Assembly: GCA_028015205.1 (NCBI GenBank)
Contig: CM051521.1
Location: forward strand, 128,782,614 to 128,846,613
Direction: 5' to 3'
Source of the DNA: Mytilisepta virgata
Lineage: Eukaryota > Mollusca > Bivalvia > Mytilida > Mytilidae
Length of the DNA: 64,000 bases
Notes under the pieces: generated by a model
Seen by the model: only the letters and a program-made list of their open reading frames with translations
What the model was told of the DNA's origin: nothing
Database searches by the model: none
Program-made: the position numbers and the translations under genes
In this document: one piece after another, positions 9,962-22,114 of the stretch
Position numbering within the stretch: the first letter of the stretch is position 1
Layout: every line of letters starts with the position of its first letter

Positions 9962-10551
9962 TGTTACGGCCGAAATCACCTTTAAATTGTAGCCAACAAA
10001 AGACACAAATCAATAATAAAAATTAACAAGATTTATTATATACAAGTTTACAAAAAGTATTACACAAAAATAAAATGTCAACTTAACTGTTCAAAATCCT
10101 GTTATTTCTTGATCCGGAATTCTGGTCACTGTTGCCTGAATCCAAACGGAATATTATATCAGTCACAATCTAGTATGATGTAACGAAAATGAAAGTCTGT
10201 CAAGTACGATGTGTGAAACGTAAATAAATCCAACAGCTGAGAACACAAGAATGTCTAGTCCAATAAGTTCTGATCTGCAAGTTTAACGTTCGTGTCCATA
10301 TATATACTGTAGAACGGAAACTTCTGGAATACGGTAGAAGTTCGAATCACACCATAATTATTACGTAAGTCAAATAGAAAGTTCTAGTTATTCCATCAGT
10401 ATCCATTATTGTTCCAGTGATTTCTAAACTGCGCAGTTATAACATTATTTGGTAAACAACTATAAATATTATGTAAACATATTATACATGTTATAAGGCT
10501 ACGCAAAACAAATTAGGCCAAGATAAATAATACAATTACAATATCATAACA
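9962..10551 (-). repeat. 5' LTR (element sense)
   Basis: 590 bp, the same sequence as 4594-5183 as far as I can read. It is followed by GTAC, the second copy of the target duplication. It should contain the transcription start; a TATATATA run at about 10299-10306 is a candidate TATA box in either direction. An AATAAA in element sense is at 10032-10037. Confidence 0.95.
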
Positions 10552-10555
10552 GTAC

Positions 10556-10989
10556 ACCTGGTAGGAATAATGTATGGAAGGTTCTATTTCATTTAGGTCG
10601 GATGAAAAACATGGCCACCACAGGCAATTCTTGATTCTGGTTAGTCCAATTTTCAAATTCGTCTCCAATAAAACTACAAAATTCCTTATTTGATGATGAT
10701 CTGATGGTATACATGGTGGCTACGATGGCACATAAGTTTGCATTGAAACATACGGGGCGGGGGGCGGGAGATCACAAATTACAAAGCCAATATTTATTAA
10801 AATTGCCAGGAATGGGGTATGAAAGGTACTGATTGGCTAAACCTTGATATACAAACAATATTACATATGCAGTATTTTATCTGCATCATTATCCAGATGA
10901 AAGTTCAGACTCAACTAGTTTATTATTATCCAACTTTAAAAATAACCATGCACAAAACGTTTTGGTATATTTAGACCACTGTTCCACAA
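10556..10989. other. Intergenic stretch
   Basis: No supported gene. A short G-rich run (GGGGCGGGGGGCGGG) lies near 10755. The last ~100 bp may belong to the 5' part of the following broken LINE. Confidence 0.4.
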
Positions 10990-12835
10990 TTGCCAACGTC
11001 CTGTCAATTATATTTTTGTTGTTTGTTCATCAGACAGTATGATGAAATTGGTCACGATAACGATGAAAAGTGTTCACTGTTAAATAAATATTTTTGTAAA
11101 ATATCAAGTTTAGAAGAAGATGCTGTACCACTCCCTCAATTTCCCTCCAGAACTGAAAATGCTAACTGGAAAATAGCAAATGTTACTGCTATATTTAAGA
11201 AGGGGTGACTCGTCACTGCCTTCTACTTACAGACCAATTTCGTTGATAAGTTGTGGTGGTTAAGTAATGGAAAGGGTTGTCTATAAATATGTGTATAACC
11301 ATCTCAATGTTAACAAATTATTATATGAATATCAGTCTGGCTTTCTTCCAAAATATTCAGCTGTACAACAACTACTAGAAATGTACAACTGCGTTTTGAA
11401 TGCAATAGAAAAAAAAAGAAATGAGTTGTTTTGTTTATTGTGATTTTTCAAAGGTATTTGATAAAGTTTGGCATAGAGGGTTGATATATGAATTGAATAA
11501 CTATGGAATTCGTGGAAATTTACTTAGTTGATTTAATAATTATTTGTTGGGAAGGCAACAAAAGATTGTAATTAAAAACTCCTATTCCTCGTTATGTCAT
11601 ATTTCTCCCGGAGTTCCCCATGATTCTGTACTGGGACCTCTTCTTTTTGTAATTTATATTAATGATATTGCTGACATACTTATTTCTTTCTGCAGACCTC
11701 TTTCAGCTGCTCTAGTTATGATGAACTACATATCAAGTCTGTGATTGATCATGAATGGAGCTGTTGGACGGGTGGTCGAACAAATGGTTAATGAGCTTTA
11801 ATCCAAAGAAAACAGAAATCATGAACTTCTGGATATACCCCTGATCTTTTCGTTAAACGGGCAAGATATTCCAATAGTTACTACTCATAAACATTTGGGG
11901 GTTACATTTAGCAGTGATGCGAAATGGAATAAGCATGTTGAAAATATTATTAGAAGTGTTACTAAATACATTAATGTTCTTCGTAAATTAAAGTATCAAA
12001 TAAATCGTGGAATTTAGAAATATTTGAGTATGCAAGCGAGGTCTGGGATAATTGTGGGGTCATAGATGCAACAAAATTGGAGTGTTTGCAACTTGAAGCA
12101 GCACGAATAATAACCGGCTTGCCGTCATTCACGAAGTCCGAAATTATTTATCAAGAAATTGGCTGGAAAAACTCGAAACGAGACGAAACAGAAGAAATTT
12201 ACAAATGTTTTAAAATATAAAAAATAATTCTGCTCCTGATTATCTTTGTAAATTTATTCCTCCAACAATTCAGAGAACAACTGCATACCCCCTCCGTAAC
12301 GGAGAAGATATCATTGTACCTTTTTGTAGGCTTTCTCTTACTAGCCCTTCATACATCCCTGCAACTATAAGGCAAAGGAATAATTTGGATTTAAACATAA
12401 GAAATGTCAAATCTATATCAGGATTTAAGAGAAAACTGAAAACCGTTAATCAGGCTAATCCAGTACCACCCTACTTCGCATTTGGACCTAGGAAACTAAA
12501 TGTTATTTTAACTCAAATAAGGTGTTCTGCTTCTTTTCTAAATCACGATCTCTTTAGAGTAAACATTGTGGCCAGTCCGTCCTGTACCTGGGGAGCTGCA
12601 GTTGAAAATGCACATCACTTCTTTTCTAAGTGTAATATAATATTCAAACAGCAGAGCAGTATTGATTCATAACATGAGCTGGTTACCAGATACTTACAGT
12701 ATAAATACTGATCTTTTAACCAGAGGCTGTAATGAACTCTCTAACGAACAAAATGAAATCATTTTTAAAGATGTGTATGATTATAAGAAAATCAAAGAGA
12801 TTCCTGTTCGTCTAATTAACATCTGATTCCACACT
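10990..12835 (+). pseudogene. Broken non-LTR retrotransposon reverse transcriptase (Jockey/CR1-like)
   Basis: Reading across frames gives the landmark order of a LINE ORF2. WKIANVTAIFKKG is near 11190 and the YRPISL box follows 11220. SGFLP comes next, then the FSKVFDKVWH block near 11450 (normally DFSKAFDKVWH), PGVP.DSVLGPLLFVIYINDI near 11610-11680, HKHLGVTFSSD near 11890, and a C-terminal region with LRNGEDIIVPFCR and a Cys/His stretch ending ENAHHFFSKC near 12630. The FADD catalytic box is lost at about 11700. At least six frameshifts or stops and a missing 5' half make it a dead copy. Open pieces remain at 10990-11208, 11544-11744 and 12385-12672. It probably ended near the AT repeat at 12970. 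Confidence 0.85.
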
Positions 12836-12966
12836 CATCTCTCTCTTACTCTCCCTCCCCCTCTGACTCTCCTCTCCTCTGTCTGTTTCTCTTTCTCTAT
12901 ACTTCTCCTACTCATCCCGTCCAATCATTGTAAGCCATTGTAATTTTGTTATAATAACCAGATTAT

Positions 12967-12990
12967 ATTAGTGTATTTATATATATATAT
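12967..12990. repeat. (AT)n microsatellite
   Basis: Short run of TA dinucleotides following the 3' untranslated part of the broken LINE. It may be the element's simple-repeat tail. Confidence 0.6.
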
Positions 12991-13004
12991 ATATTTTTAT
13001 ATAA

Positions 13005-13230
13005 AAAGAACAAATATACCTAAGGAGCAATCACAAAAACGTAATCCACTGGACAGACAAACCCGGGAAGACAAATCGGTGGAGACACATGAAAGGTTAC
13101 GACCAACATCATCTTAGATATTGGAACACTGTAATGGTCAATCAATTCGTGATGACGACCATAAAATTTCCTAAGTGATGACATCAACTTATCCCTGATA
13201 AAACCCCGGTTAAGAAGACGTTTTTGTGAT
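13005..13230 (-). mobile_element. 3'-end fragment of dispersed reverse-transcriptase element (tail type 1)
   Basis: On the plus strand it starts AACAAATATACCTAAGGAGCAATC and continues with the same series of words as 45526-45905 and 59470-59880 (CCCGGGAAGAC, AAATCGGTGGAG, CAACATCATCTTAGATATTGGAACACTGTAA, GGTCAATCAATTCGTGATGACGACC). A middle piece present in the other copies is missing. It is a truncated minus-strand copy. Confidence 0.75.
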
Positions 13231-14884
13231 AGCAGTAATCCTCTTTTACATTTATATGTACGTATGTAATGTTTGCTCTACTTTTGTTTTAAATGTTAAT
13301 ATATGAGGAGAAGACTTTCATAAGTATGATTTACTTGTGTCTGATCCTTTTGCTGTGTTTTATAGCAATACAAAATGTTTAAACTAAAACTAAGACAGCA
13401 TTTACAGTGTAATTATAATTCTATTATAGATATCTACAAATTAATATTGTACAAAATGTTGATAATATAAAAATTTAAATGTTAGATTACTGGATATTTT
13501 TGGATATCTTCCGTTGTTTCCAATTAATGTAAGATACATTTAAAGATGATGAAAAAACATCAATCTTCGGATTCATGAATATTTTATTATTTCATTTAAA
13601 ACTGCTGAGTGGTAAACAGGTCATAAGTGTCAATCTGCTATAGCTTATTGGAGATTCAATAACTTCTGCATGACTATCATAATATCCGATATCTTGTAAC
13701 TGGTTTTCGGATACATTATTAAAACCTTCCTTAGGTGGATTATTATTTGAAGAAAAGTCCAGTCAGATAATTCTAAAGGTACCCAATAACGTCTAAAACT
13801 GTTATAGCGTTAGTTGATGATGGTCTGAATAAAAGTGAGAATTGAAAAAGTCTTGACATAAGTACACGTGTGTCTAGTATTTATATTGTTTGCCTCTTTT
13901 GGTCATTTTGGCATTTTTTGGATTGTTGTTTGGTTTTCATCAATTAATGTACAACAGCAAAACTGATGAGTCGTAAAAAGAAGAAATATGGACACCTTGT
14001 GCATCAAAATTTGATTCAAAGAATTTTATTTATACTCCTTTCATGATGAATGACCACACGGCATAATGGACGATACATAAGGAAAATACTGAGGTTTTAA
14101 CATTCAAAAATTGACGAGATTGAAAATAATAAAAGTTAATAATGTATTCCAGGTATAAATATTTATAATATATTTTAATTCTCTGAAGGGTAATTTCAAT
14201 ACTTTTAATAAAGGTCAATACGGATGCGTAATTCAATTCCCAGTCAGCTCGTAATGCCTCTCTGAAACTTTTAGATGAAGAGCAACAATAAGCATTGCTG
14301 ATTTGTTTTGATTTCTTCTTGTCTTATCATTTCTGATCTGTCAAATATAATTCAATCGATATCTTAAAACTAATTGTCTAACCTTACAACCATTCCTGCA
14401 TGCCATTACTACAGGGATGTTAATTCCATTGAGGCGGAGAAGGCACTTTCGAGCCAAAGAAAATAGATAAAACCATAATTAATTTACCGAAGAAATATTA
14501 AAAATTAGTAAATAAACAGAAAAAAATAAAAACAAAAAAGAAATAACAATAACTTAATGAAGTATCAATACATCAGTAGTATAGAGAAGACAGTACTTTC
14601 CAGTGGGAAATATTTAAACAAAGAAATTTTGTCATAAAGTTATCAACTGAAAATACGAGATATTCAGTTGGTGTTGGTTTAATGAATAGTTTATATTATT
14701 TCGCTTTATTTTCATTCAGAAAATCCATTATACATAGTGCTTTAATGTTTGTGCTGTCTTATGATAACTGTTTTTTTTTAAAAATTATTTGTGGTTGTTT
14801 CTGTGTAGTTGTCTTTACTTTGGATTTTTGTCTCATTGACTTTCCCCGTATTTCGTATTGCTTTGGTATTCATTGGTCGATATT
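13230..14884. other. Long AT-rich intergenic stretch
   Basis: No gene is supported. About 13885-14050 contains, in reverse, words of the GATGCACAAGATGTGCA / GACTCATCAG dispersed repeat seen at 17530 and 42440. Open frames here are short and have no recognisable motifs. Confidence 0.45.
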
Positions 14885-17163
14885 CAGACCTCCGCCTGGT
14901 TTACTGCCTCCTCCAGTACAGGGGGCAATTAACGGCCCTGAACTAAAGCATAGAAAATAAACATGGTTATAATCAGACCTCAGCCTGGTTTACTGCCTCC
15001 TCCAGGGCAGGGGACAATATCAGATCTCCGCCTGGTTTACTGCCTCCTCCAGGACAGGGGACAATTTATAGTCCTGAACTAAAGCATAGAAAGTAAACAT
15101 TGTTATAATCAGACCTCCTCCTGGTTTACTGCCTTCTCCAGGACAGGGGACAATTTACGGCTCTGAACTAAAGCATAGAAAGTAAACATGGTTATAATCA
15201 GACCTCAGCCTGGTTTACTGCCTCCTCCAGTATAAGGGGGTAATTTACGGCTCTGAACTAAAGCATAGAAAGTAAACATGGTTATAATCAGACCTCAGTT
15301 TGGTTTACTGCCTCCTCCAGAACAGGGGACAATTTACGGCCCTGAATTAAAGCATAGAAAGTAAACATGGTTATATTCAGACCTCAGCCTGGTTTACTGC
15401 CTCCTCCAGGACAGGGGACAATTAACGACCCTGAACTAAAGCATAGAAAGTAAACATTGTTATAATCAGACCTCAGCCTGGTTTACTGCCTCCTCCAGTA
15501 TAAGGGGGTAATTTACGGCCCTGAACTAAAGCATACAAAGTAAACATGGTTATAATCAGACCTCAGCCTGGTTTACTGCCTCCTCCAGTATAAGGGGGTA
15601 ATCTACGGCCCTGAACTAAAGCATAGAAAGTAAACATGGTTATAATCAGACCTCAGTCTGGTTTTCTGCCTTCTCCAGGACAGGGGATAATTTACGGCCC
15701 TGAATTAAAGCATAGAAAGTAAACATGGTTATATTCAGACCTCAGCCTGGTTTACTGCCTCCTCCAGGACAGGGGACAATTTATAGTCCTGAACTAAAGC
15801 ATAGAAAGTAAACATTGTTATAATCAGACCTCCTCCTGGTTTACTGCATTCTCCAGGACAGGGGACAATTTACGGCTCTGAACTAAAGCATAGAAAGTAA
15901 ACATGGTTATAATCAGACCTCCGCCTGGTTTACTGCCCCCTCCAGTATAAGGGGGTAATTTACGGCCCTGAACTAAAGCATAGAAAGTAAACATGGTTAT
16001 AATCAGACCTCAGTCTGGTTTACTGCCTCCTCCAGAACAGGGGACAATTTACGGCCCTGAATTAAAGCATAGAAAGTAAACATGGTTATATTCAGACCTC
16101 AGCCTGGTTTACTGCCTCCTCCAGGACAGGGGACAATTAACGACCCTGAACTAAAGCATAGAAAGTAAACATTGTTATAATAAGACCTCCGCCTGGTTTA
16201 CTGACTCTTCCAGTATAAGGGGGTAATTTACGGCCCTGAACTAAAGCATAGAAAGTAAACACGGTTATAATCAGACCTCAGCCTGGTTTAGTGCCTCCTC
16301 CAGTATAAGGGGGTAATTTACGGTCCTGAACTAAAGCATAGAAAGTAAACATGGTTATAATCAGACCTCAGTCTGGTTTACTGCCTTCTCCAGGACAGGG
16401 GACAATTTACGGCCCTGAATTAAAGCATAGAAAGTAAACATGGTTATATTCAGACCTCAGCCTGGTTTACTGCCTCCTCCAGGACAGGGGACAATTAACG
16501 ACCCTGAACAAAAGCATAGAAAGTAAACATTGTTATAATCAGACCTCCGCCTGGTTTACTGACTCCTCCAGGACAGGGGGAAATTTACGGCCCTGAACTA
16601 AAGCATAGAAAGTAAACATTGTTATAATCAGACCTCCTCCTGGTTTACTGCCTTCTCCAGGACAGGGGGCAATTTACGGCTCTGAACTAAAGCATAGAAA
16701 GTAAACATGGTTATAATCAGACCTCAGCCTGGTTTACTGCATCCTCCAGTATAAGGGGGCAATTTACGGCCCTGAACTAAAGCATAGAAAGTAAACATGG
16801 TTATAATCAGACCTCAGCCTGGTTTACTGCCTCCTCCAGAATAGGGGACAATTTACGACTCTGAACTAAAGCATAGAAAGTAAACATGGTTATATTCAGA
16901 CCTCAGCCTGGTTTACTGCCTCCTCCAGGACAGGGGACAATTAACGACCCTGAACTAAAGCATAGAAAGTAAACATGGTTATAATCAGACCTCCGCCTGG
17001 TTTACTGACTCCTCCAGGACAGGGGGAAATTTACGGCCCTGAACTAAAGCATAGAAAGTAAACATGGTTATAATCAGACCTCCGCCTGGTTTACTGACTC
17101 CTCCAGGACAGGGGGCAATTAACGGCCCTGAACTAAAGCATAGAAAGTAAACATGGTTATATT
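14885..17163. repeat. 89-bp satellite array, ~26 units, with higher-order structure
   Basis: Each unit runs CAGACCTC(A/C)GCCTGGTTTACTGCC, then a CTCCAG-rich piece, CAATTTACGGCCCTGAACTAAAG, and CATAGAAAGTAAACATGGTTATAAT. Starts at 15110, 15199, 15289, 15378, 15467, 15557 and 15647 show an 89-90 bp period. One unit near 14974-15025 is truncated. Unit variants (CTGAATTAAAG with TTATATT; ACGACCCTGAAC with ATTGTTATAAT; TATAAGGGGGTAAT) recur every fourth unit at 15289, 15647, 16004 and 16362, a higher-order period of about 357 bp. Unit identity is high. No gene is inferred; the open frame near its right end is a repeat product. Confidence 0.95.
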
Positions 17164-17525
17164 TCATTCACTTTGACTTTATTGTTGTTTAATAATTAGT
17201 TTTGTACAGAAAATGATGTTGTTGTTGACCTTTCCTTTTATTTATTGTTGTTTATTTACTAGAAAATTATAAGAACGATTATAGTAAGTCGCTGAACAAA
17301 TTATTTACACCAACGGCCATCTTCCACCTGGCTGTAATGATATAAATAAGATAATTATAACCAATAATACCACTTTGTGTTACTGAATGCAGCAAAGATG
17401 CTATAAACATTGGTTAATAGATATTTTATGTAACGATTAACACCACGAGTGCGTTTCCTTATCCGATTCTCGATTCGACATTATTTTATTGGATATATGT
17501 AAAAAGATCAGCAAAGTCATAGTCA
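17164..17525. other. Intergenic stretch after satellite
   Basis: AT-rich, with no supported gene or repeat. Confidence 0.4.
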
Positions 17526-17529
17526 ATAT

Positions 17530-17880
17530 CAGTATAAAACAGTTCTTTGATACCAATGTTGATGCACAGCATGTGCACATTTCGTCGATTTTCGACTCAT
17601 CAGTTGTGCTAAAAGCCTAAAATGTTGAAAACCAAAATATTAATTCAATGTTAGAAGAGCAAATTCAAAAATTCCAAAATGACCAAAAGGTATAAAGCCA
17701 AAACCATCTAAGGACACAGCTTTGCGCGAGTTTTCTTTTTTTTCAATTTTGTAACAGTAAATTTTAAGTATGGGGATACCCTCTGGGGCTTGGAGTCCAC
17801 CAGCAGCAACATCGACTCGGTGGTATAAATCAAGTTCTTTGATACCAATTTGATGCACAAGATAAGACCGATGTTAGTAT
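17530..17880. repeat. Dispersed repeat (GATGCACA...GTGCACATTTCGTCGATT family)
   Basis: TTGATGCACAGCATGTGCAC, ATTTCGTCGATTTTCGACTC, ATCAGTTGTGCT, then AAAGCCAAAACCATCTAAGGAC match segments at 42445-42620 and 63715-63835. A second GATGCACAAGAT copy closes the block at 17855. Interspersed non-coding family; nature unknown. Confidence 0.7.
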
Positions 17881-19900
17881 TTCAGTTTACCTTAAGAATA
17901 TATAAATAAATATATTTTATAAAGTTCTAGATTAAAGGTTTTCCCTCCCCTTTGATATATTATTGTAGTTTCAATGTTCTTAAATGTGTACTGGTATTTT
18001 TGGTGATATTTCCGTTTTCTGGTTCAAGTTGTAATATTGAACTGAAAAGAAAATTTTTGAGCTTAATGGTGATATGTTTGTTCGGTTTCGTATATTTTTT
18101 AATGGGAACTTTTAACGATAGCCATTGGCCACTGATAAAATCTTTAACATATTTTCACTACAGATATCGATGTCGAAGTTGTAACTTTTTTCAAGTAATT
18201 TTTATTAATGTTTCCGCTGCTTGAGATATGAGACCACTATTTTTGTAATTTTTTTTTTAACCGAGAGTACTCGGTAAGTGTTGACCACGGTCTCGTCAAA
18301 GTCAATTTATTTGAAGATGAATATTTTTCTTACACGAATCGTCATATCTCAGCAAACAATACCGAAGCGACAAAATCCAAAATTCTGAAATTGTATACCG
18401 GCCAAAGAATACATAAGCAATATAAGTTTATAAATCAAACCACAAGGCGGATTATTGAAAACAGCAACACAGAGAAAATATACCACAAAGATATAGCAAA
18501 ATCACTAAAGTCACAAACCAATTTGAATTGTTTATTCACTTGACTGCCAGATGAAAATATCCTAGTCATAAATAAAACAGTTGAACCCACCTTACTGCTG
18601 ATGAGTTGTCAATCAACGAAATGGCCATATAGTCCATCAAATTTATTTAGGTATTTTGTGATACGTTTTATTACTGAACTCATTCATTTTTTCCAAAGAA
18701 ACAACATTATATTGTCTACGAAATGTAAAACCATGATGACCACAATTTTGTACGACATATTTGTATGAATACCCGTAGTATATTCATAATAGGATTATAT
18801 GGGTCTTTATTTTTTGTTTATTCGATCTGTGACCTCTATCAAAGTCCAAAAGTCAAAGGTAATACCGTTTTTTGCCCTTTTTAGGCATATTAACTCACCG
18901 AGAAACTTATTCTCACGCATAAAACACGCATTGCTGTATTAGCCCTCATAATTTGTATCAAGACTGATTTCATGTAAATTTATTCTAGACTCAACAACAC
19001 TAATTATGAAAACAAATAGTCTGTAGAGCTGTTGAGCGTTTAGTATTCACTACTCATAAATAAGAGGAATATTTCCCTATATGAAGTAACAATGAGACAG
19101 TAATTTGATTAATGAGTTAACAAAAAAGACTAAAAACTTAGTTATTTAAAAGTAAGATTGGAAACTGTAATGCGGTGTAAATGACCATCGGTAAATTCTT
19201 ATACAGTGTCAACGACCGTCGATGAATTTTTAAAAATACTCCAATACCTTGTGAACGATCGCCGGTAATTTTAAATGCGTCAAATAATGTTAGAAATTAT
19301 GTCAAATTGTCGGAAACAGAAATTCGCATCAGCACGGTATTCAAATATCGGATAATCTGATCTGGTTTATAAAATTGTAACAACTATAAATTCTGTTTAT
19401 TATAAAATCTAATGCTTGACAGAAGCCTTTTAAAAATGTATGTCAAATGCAGGAAGCTTCTTCCTGAAAAAAGAAATTTAAATTGCACAGGAAGCCAAAA
19501 GATTGACATAGTCTCATTTTTATGCATGTTTAGGAAGCATTTTGAATAAAATCGTACAATAATTAAACATTTTCCATATCCAACACAATACAAAAAAATA
19601 TGTTTGAATCAATTACACAGTATTGCAGATGTCGAAATTTATAATTAATAATAAAATTAATTTCATAACTTCCCTTTCTATTTGTTTTATTAATTTTACA
19701 AAATTTGTTCACGATTTAGTAGACCATGGAGAGAATCGGCATGAAAGAATAAAATTCCAAAATAAAAGTTGTAATACCAAGATAAAAGTTGATAATTTCA
19801 AAAATAAGGTCCAACATTGAAAATTTAAAAATTAAAAATTAAATTTTGAACAGGAAAGTCAACATTTTGAAAAATAAGGACAAAACCTTTACATCATTAT
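17881..19900. other. Long AT-rich intergenic stretch
   Basis: No gene is supported. The open frame at 17952-18224 has no recognisable motif. A dispersed-repeat word, AATACCGAAGCGACAAAA, occurs near 18358 and again near 38873. Confidence 0.4.
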
Positions 19901-19904
19901 CAAA

Positions 19905-20705
19905 AGAATACAAAAACAGTCACTTTAAGGGAGAAATACAAAATACCAAAACAGTCACTTGAAGGGAGAAATCCAAAATACCAAAACAGTCACTTGGAGA
20001 GAGAAATCCAAAATACCAAAAACAGTCATTTGAGGGGATAAATTCAAAATACCAAAACAGTGACTTGAAGGGAGAAATCCAAAATACCAAAATAGTGACT
20101 TTAAGCGAGAAATCCAAAATACCAAAACAGTGACTTGAAGGGAGAAATCCAAATACCAAAATACCAAAACAGTCACTTGAAGGAAGAAATCCAAAATACC
20201 AAAACAGTGACTTGAAGGGAGAAATCCAAAATACCAAAATAGTGACTTTAAGCGAGAAATCCAAAATACCAAAACAGTGACTTGAAGGGAGAAATCCAAA
20301 ACAGTCACTCGAAGGGAGAAATAAAAAATATCAAAACAGTCACTTGAAGGGAGAAATAAAAAATACCAAAACACACACTTGAAGGGAGAAATCCAAAAAA
20401 CAAAAACAGCCACTTGAAGGGAGAAATCCAAAATACAAAAACAGTCACTTGAGGAGATAAATCCAAAATACCAAAACAGTCACTTGAAGGGAGAAATAAA
20501 ATACCAAAACAGTCACTTGAAGAGAGAAATAAAAAATACCAAAACAGACACTTGAAGGGAGAAATAAAATACCAAAACAGGCACTTGAAGGGAGAAATAA
20601 AAAATACCAAAACAGACACTTGAAGGGAGAAATCCAAAAAACCAAAACAGCCACATGAAGGGAGAAATCCAAAATACAAAAACAGTCACTTGAGGAGATA
20701 AATAG
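19905..20705. repeat. 35-bp minisatellite, ~22 units
   Basis: Consensus of words GAGAAATCCAAAATACCAAA and ACAGTCACTTGAAGG gives a 35-bp unit, with small indels that change it to 32-36 bp. Because the unit is not a multiple of three and has no minus-strand stops, all three minus-strand frames stay partly open, with Phe/Trp/Ser-rich repeats. I read this as a non-coding minisatellite. Confidence 0.9.
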
Positions 20706-20709
20706 AAAT

Positions 20710-21225
20710 AGTGAAAGCAAGGAATGGTAACAAGAAGAACAATAAAAAGAATAAAAACACATTTGAAAGAAAATAAAAATGTTGTGTTTTTGCTTGGACT
20801 TCTATCACATGTGCCATCACATGTATATGGGGATTTTATGTCAAGAAAATAAATGTAGCTCTAAACTGAAGCCGAGACCTCATTTAGCGTGAATTTACTC
20901 TCAGTTTACCAACATTCGAACGAAACAAGAAAATATGTAAAAGTAAGTATATTACAGATAGACAAAGAGCACTTCTTTGAAACAGGTACATGTGAAAAGT
21001 GGCAAGGGTAGATTGGTTTACAAGTCCTCAACAATCCCCCGAAATTAGTATTTAAAAAAATGACAAAAAACGGAAATCTCCCGCACAAGATGTATAAATG
21101 TATGAAATGAGCCTTGACCAACATGGACCTCATCTTGTAAAAGGGTACCAACATCAGGCAAAAGCTTTTTTCAGGGTCTAGTAATATAACTATTTTATCT
21201 AAGGGTGGCAGAGAGAAAAAAAATC
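20710..21225. other. Intergenic stretch
   Basis: AT-rich, no supported gene. Confidence 0.4.
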
Positions 21226-21440
21226 GTCATTAAATTTGTCTTTTATGTTATGAAAAAGGGTAATTCTTATTTTTATAGCAGTGAAGTAGGAAATGTTGCT
21301 CATCTTCAAGCACGTGACAGGTGTTACAAAGTCGTTGTGGTCTAGATATATTTTTGAATCTACCTGTTTCAATTAGTAACCAATGATCACTTAAACGTAA
21401 TTTACAAAAAGCTTGTTTATTTCACTGAAGCAAATTCGAA
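21225..21440 (-). pseudogene. C-terminal fragment of a non-LTR retrotransposon
   Basis: Translated in reverse from about 21430 the frame reads SDHWLLIETGRF, then RPQRLCNTCHVLEDEQHFLLHC. The C..C..LEDE.HFL..C pattern is the Cys/His end of many LINE ORF2 proteins. It is short, with no upstream RT domain in place, so it is a relic. Confidence 0.65.
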
Positions 21441-22110
21441 TTGTTTAATACATTTCTGTTTTCTGTGTTTGTTTCAAAGTTAGTAATACCTCCAAATGAG
21501 AAACAGTAATCAGTTAATCAAATCAACTAGGGGAGATAACGCTATTACCTCTATTTATTATAGAGAAAGGGAGGTAACTAAGTTATATTGCACATTGTCC
21601 ATGAAAAATTTAATCTTTTCGTTTGATCAATTCAAGGCCACTTTTGTAAGTGAAAATAATTGGAATACACAGCTGATCTACTATACAAAATTTTCAACAT
21701 TTTGTTGTGATTTTTCAGTCTTAACCTTGGGATGAAATCTATCGGAAAATGTCGTTACATTATTGCGAACAAGAAACTATCTCCATTAACAGAGAAGTAA
21801 TGACACTCGGAGTAATAATGTTATCATAATATTCTAAATGAAAAACCAAAACTTAGTTTTCTGTTATATCAAATGTCAATGAGATGTCTCGTCGAGCACT
21901 GACCTTTTATTTAGTAAACACCTAATATCAAGGACTAAACAATACGTAATATCATAACACGTTACTTTGTACTTTTGCAGGCTTACTGAAGATAATTGTA
22001 TAAAGTTGTATAACAAAACAGGGAACTCCAAGGGAAATGCCACAATAAAAATCCGACAAACCGGCAAAGCCAGGACGCACGCGAACATCCAGAACAACTG
22101 GAAAGCAACG
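21440..22110. other. Intergenic stretch
   Basis: No supported gene. An open frame at 21967-22200 overlaps the following element and is not convincing. Confidence 0.4.
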
Positions 22111-22114
22111 GTTT

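Larger units (their letters stand above)
4594..10551 (-). mobile_element. Complete Ty3/Gypsy-type LTR retrotransposon, Gmr1-like domain order
   Basis: The element is 5958 bp and reads on the minus strand. It is bounded by two 590-bp LTRs with TG...CA ends and flanked by GTAC on both sides, a 4-bp target duplication. In element order it has the 5' LTR, a tRNA-Pro primer binding site, one gag-pol frame, a polypurine tract and the 3' LTR. I found no difference between the LTRs by eye, and the frame is intact, so insertion looks recent. Integrase precedes reverse transcriptase, the order known for the Gmr1-like branch of Ty3/Gypsy elements. No envelope-like frame is present. Confidence 0.95.

Noticed and set aside
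14885..17163. CRISPR-like regular repeats (also 27813-29861)
   Set aside because: Units are contiguous with no unique spacers, no cas genes, and the sequence is eukaryotic; these are satellites.
19920..20762. Four overlapping minus-strand frames of 105-158 codons
   Set aside because: All are the 35-bp minisatellite read in different frames.
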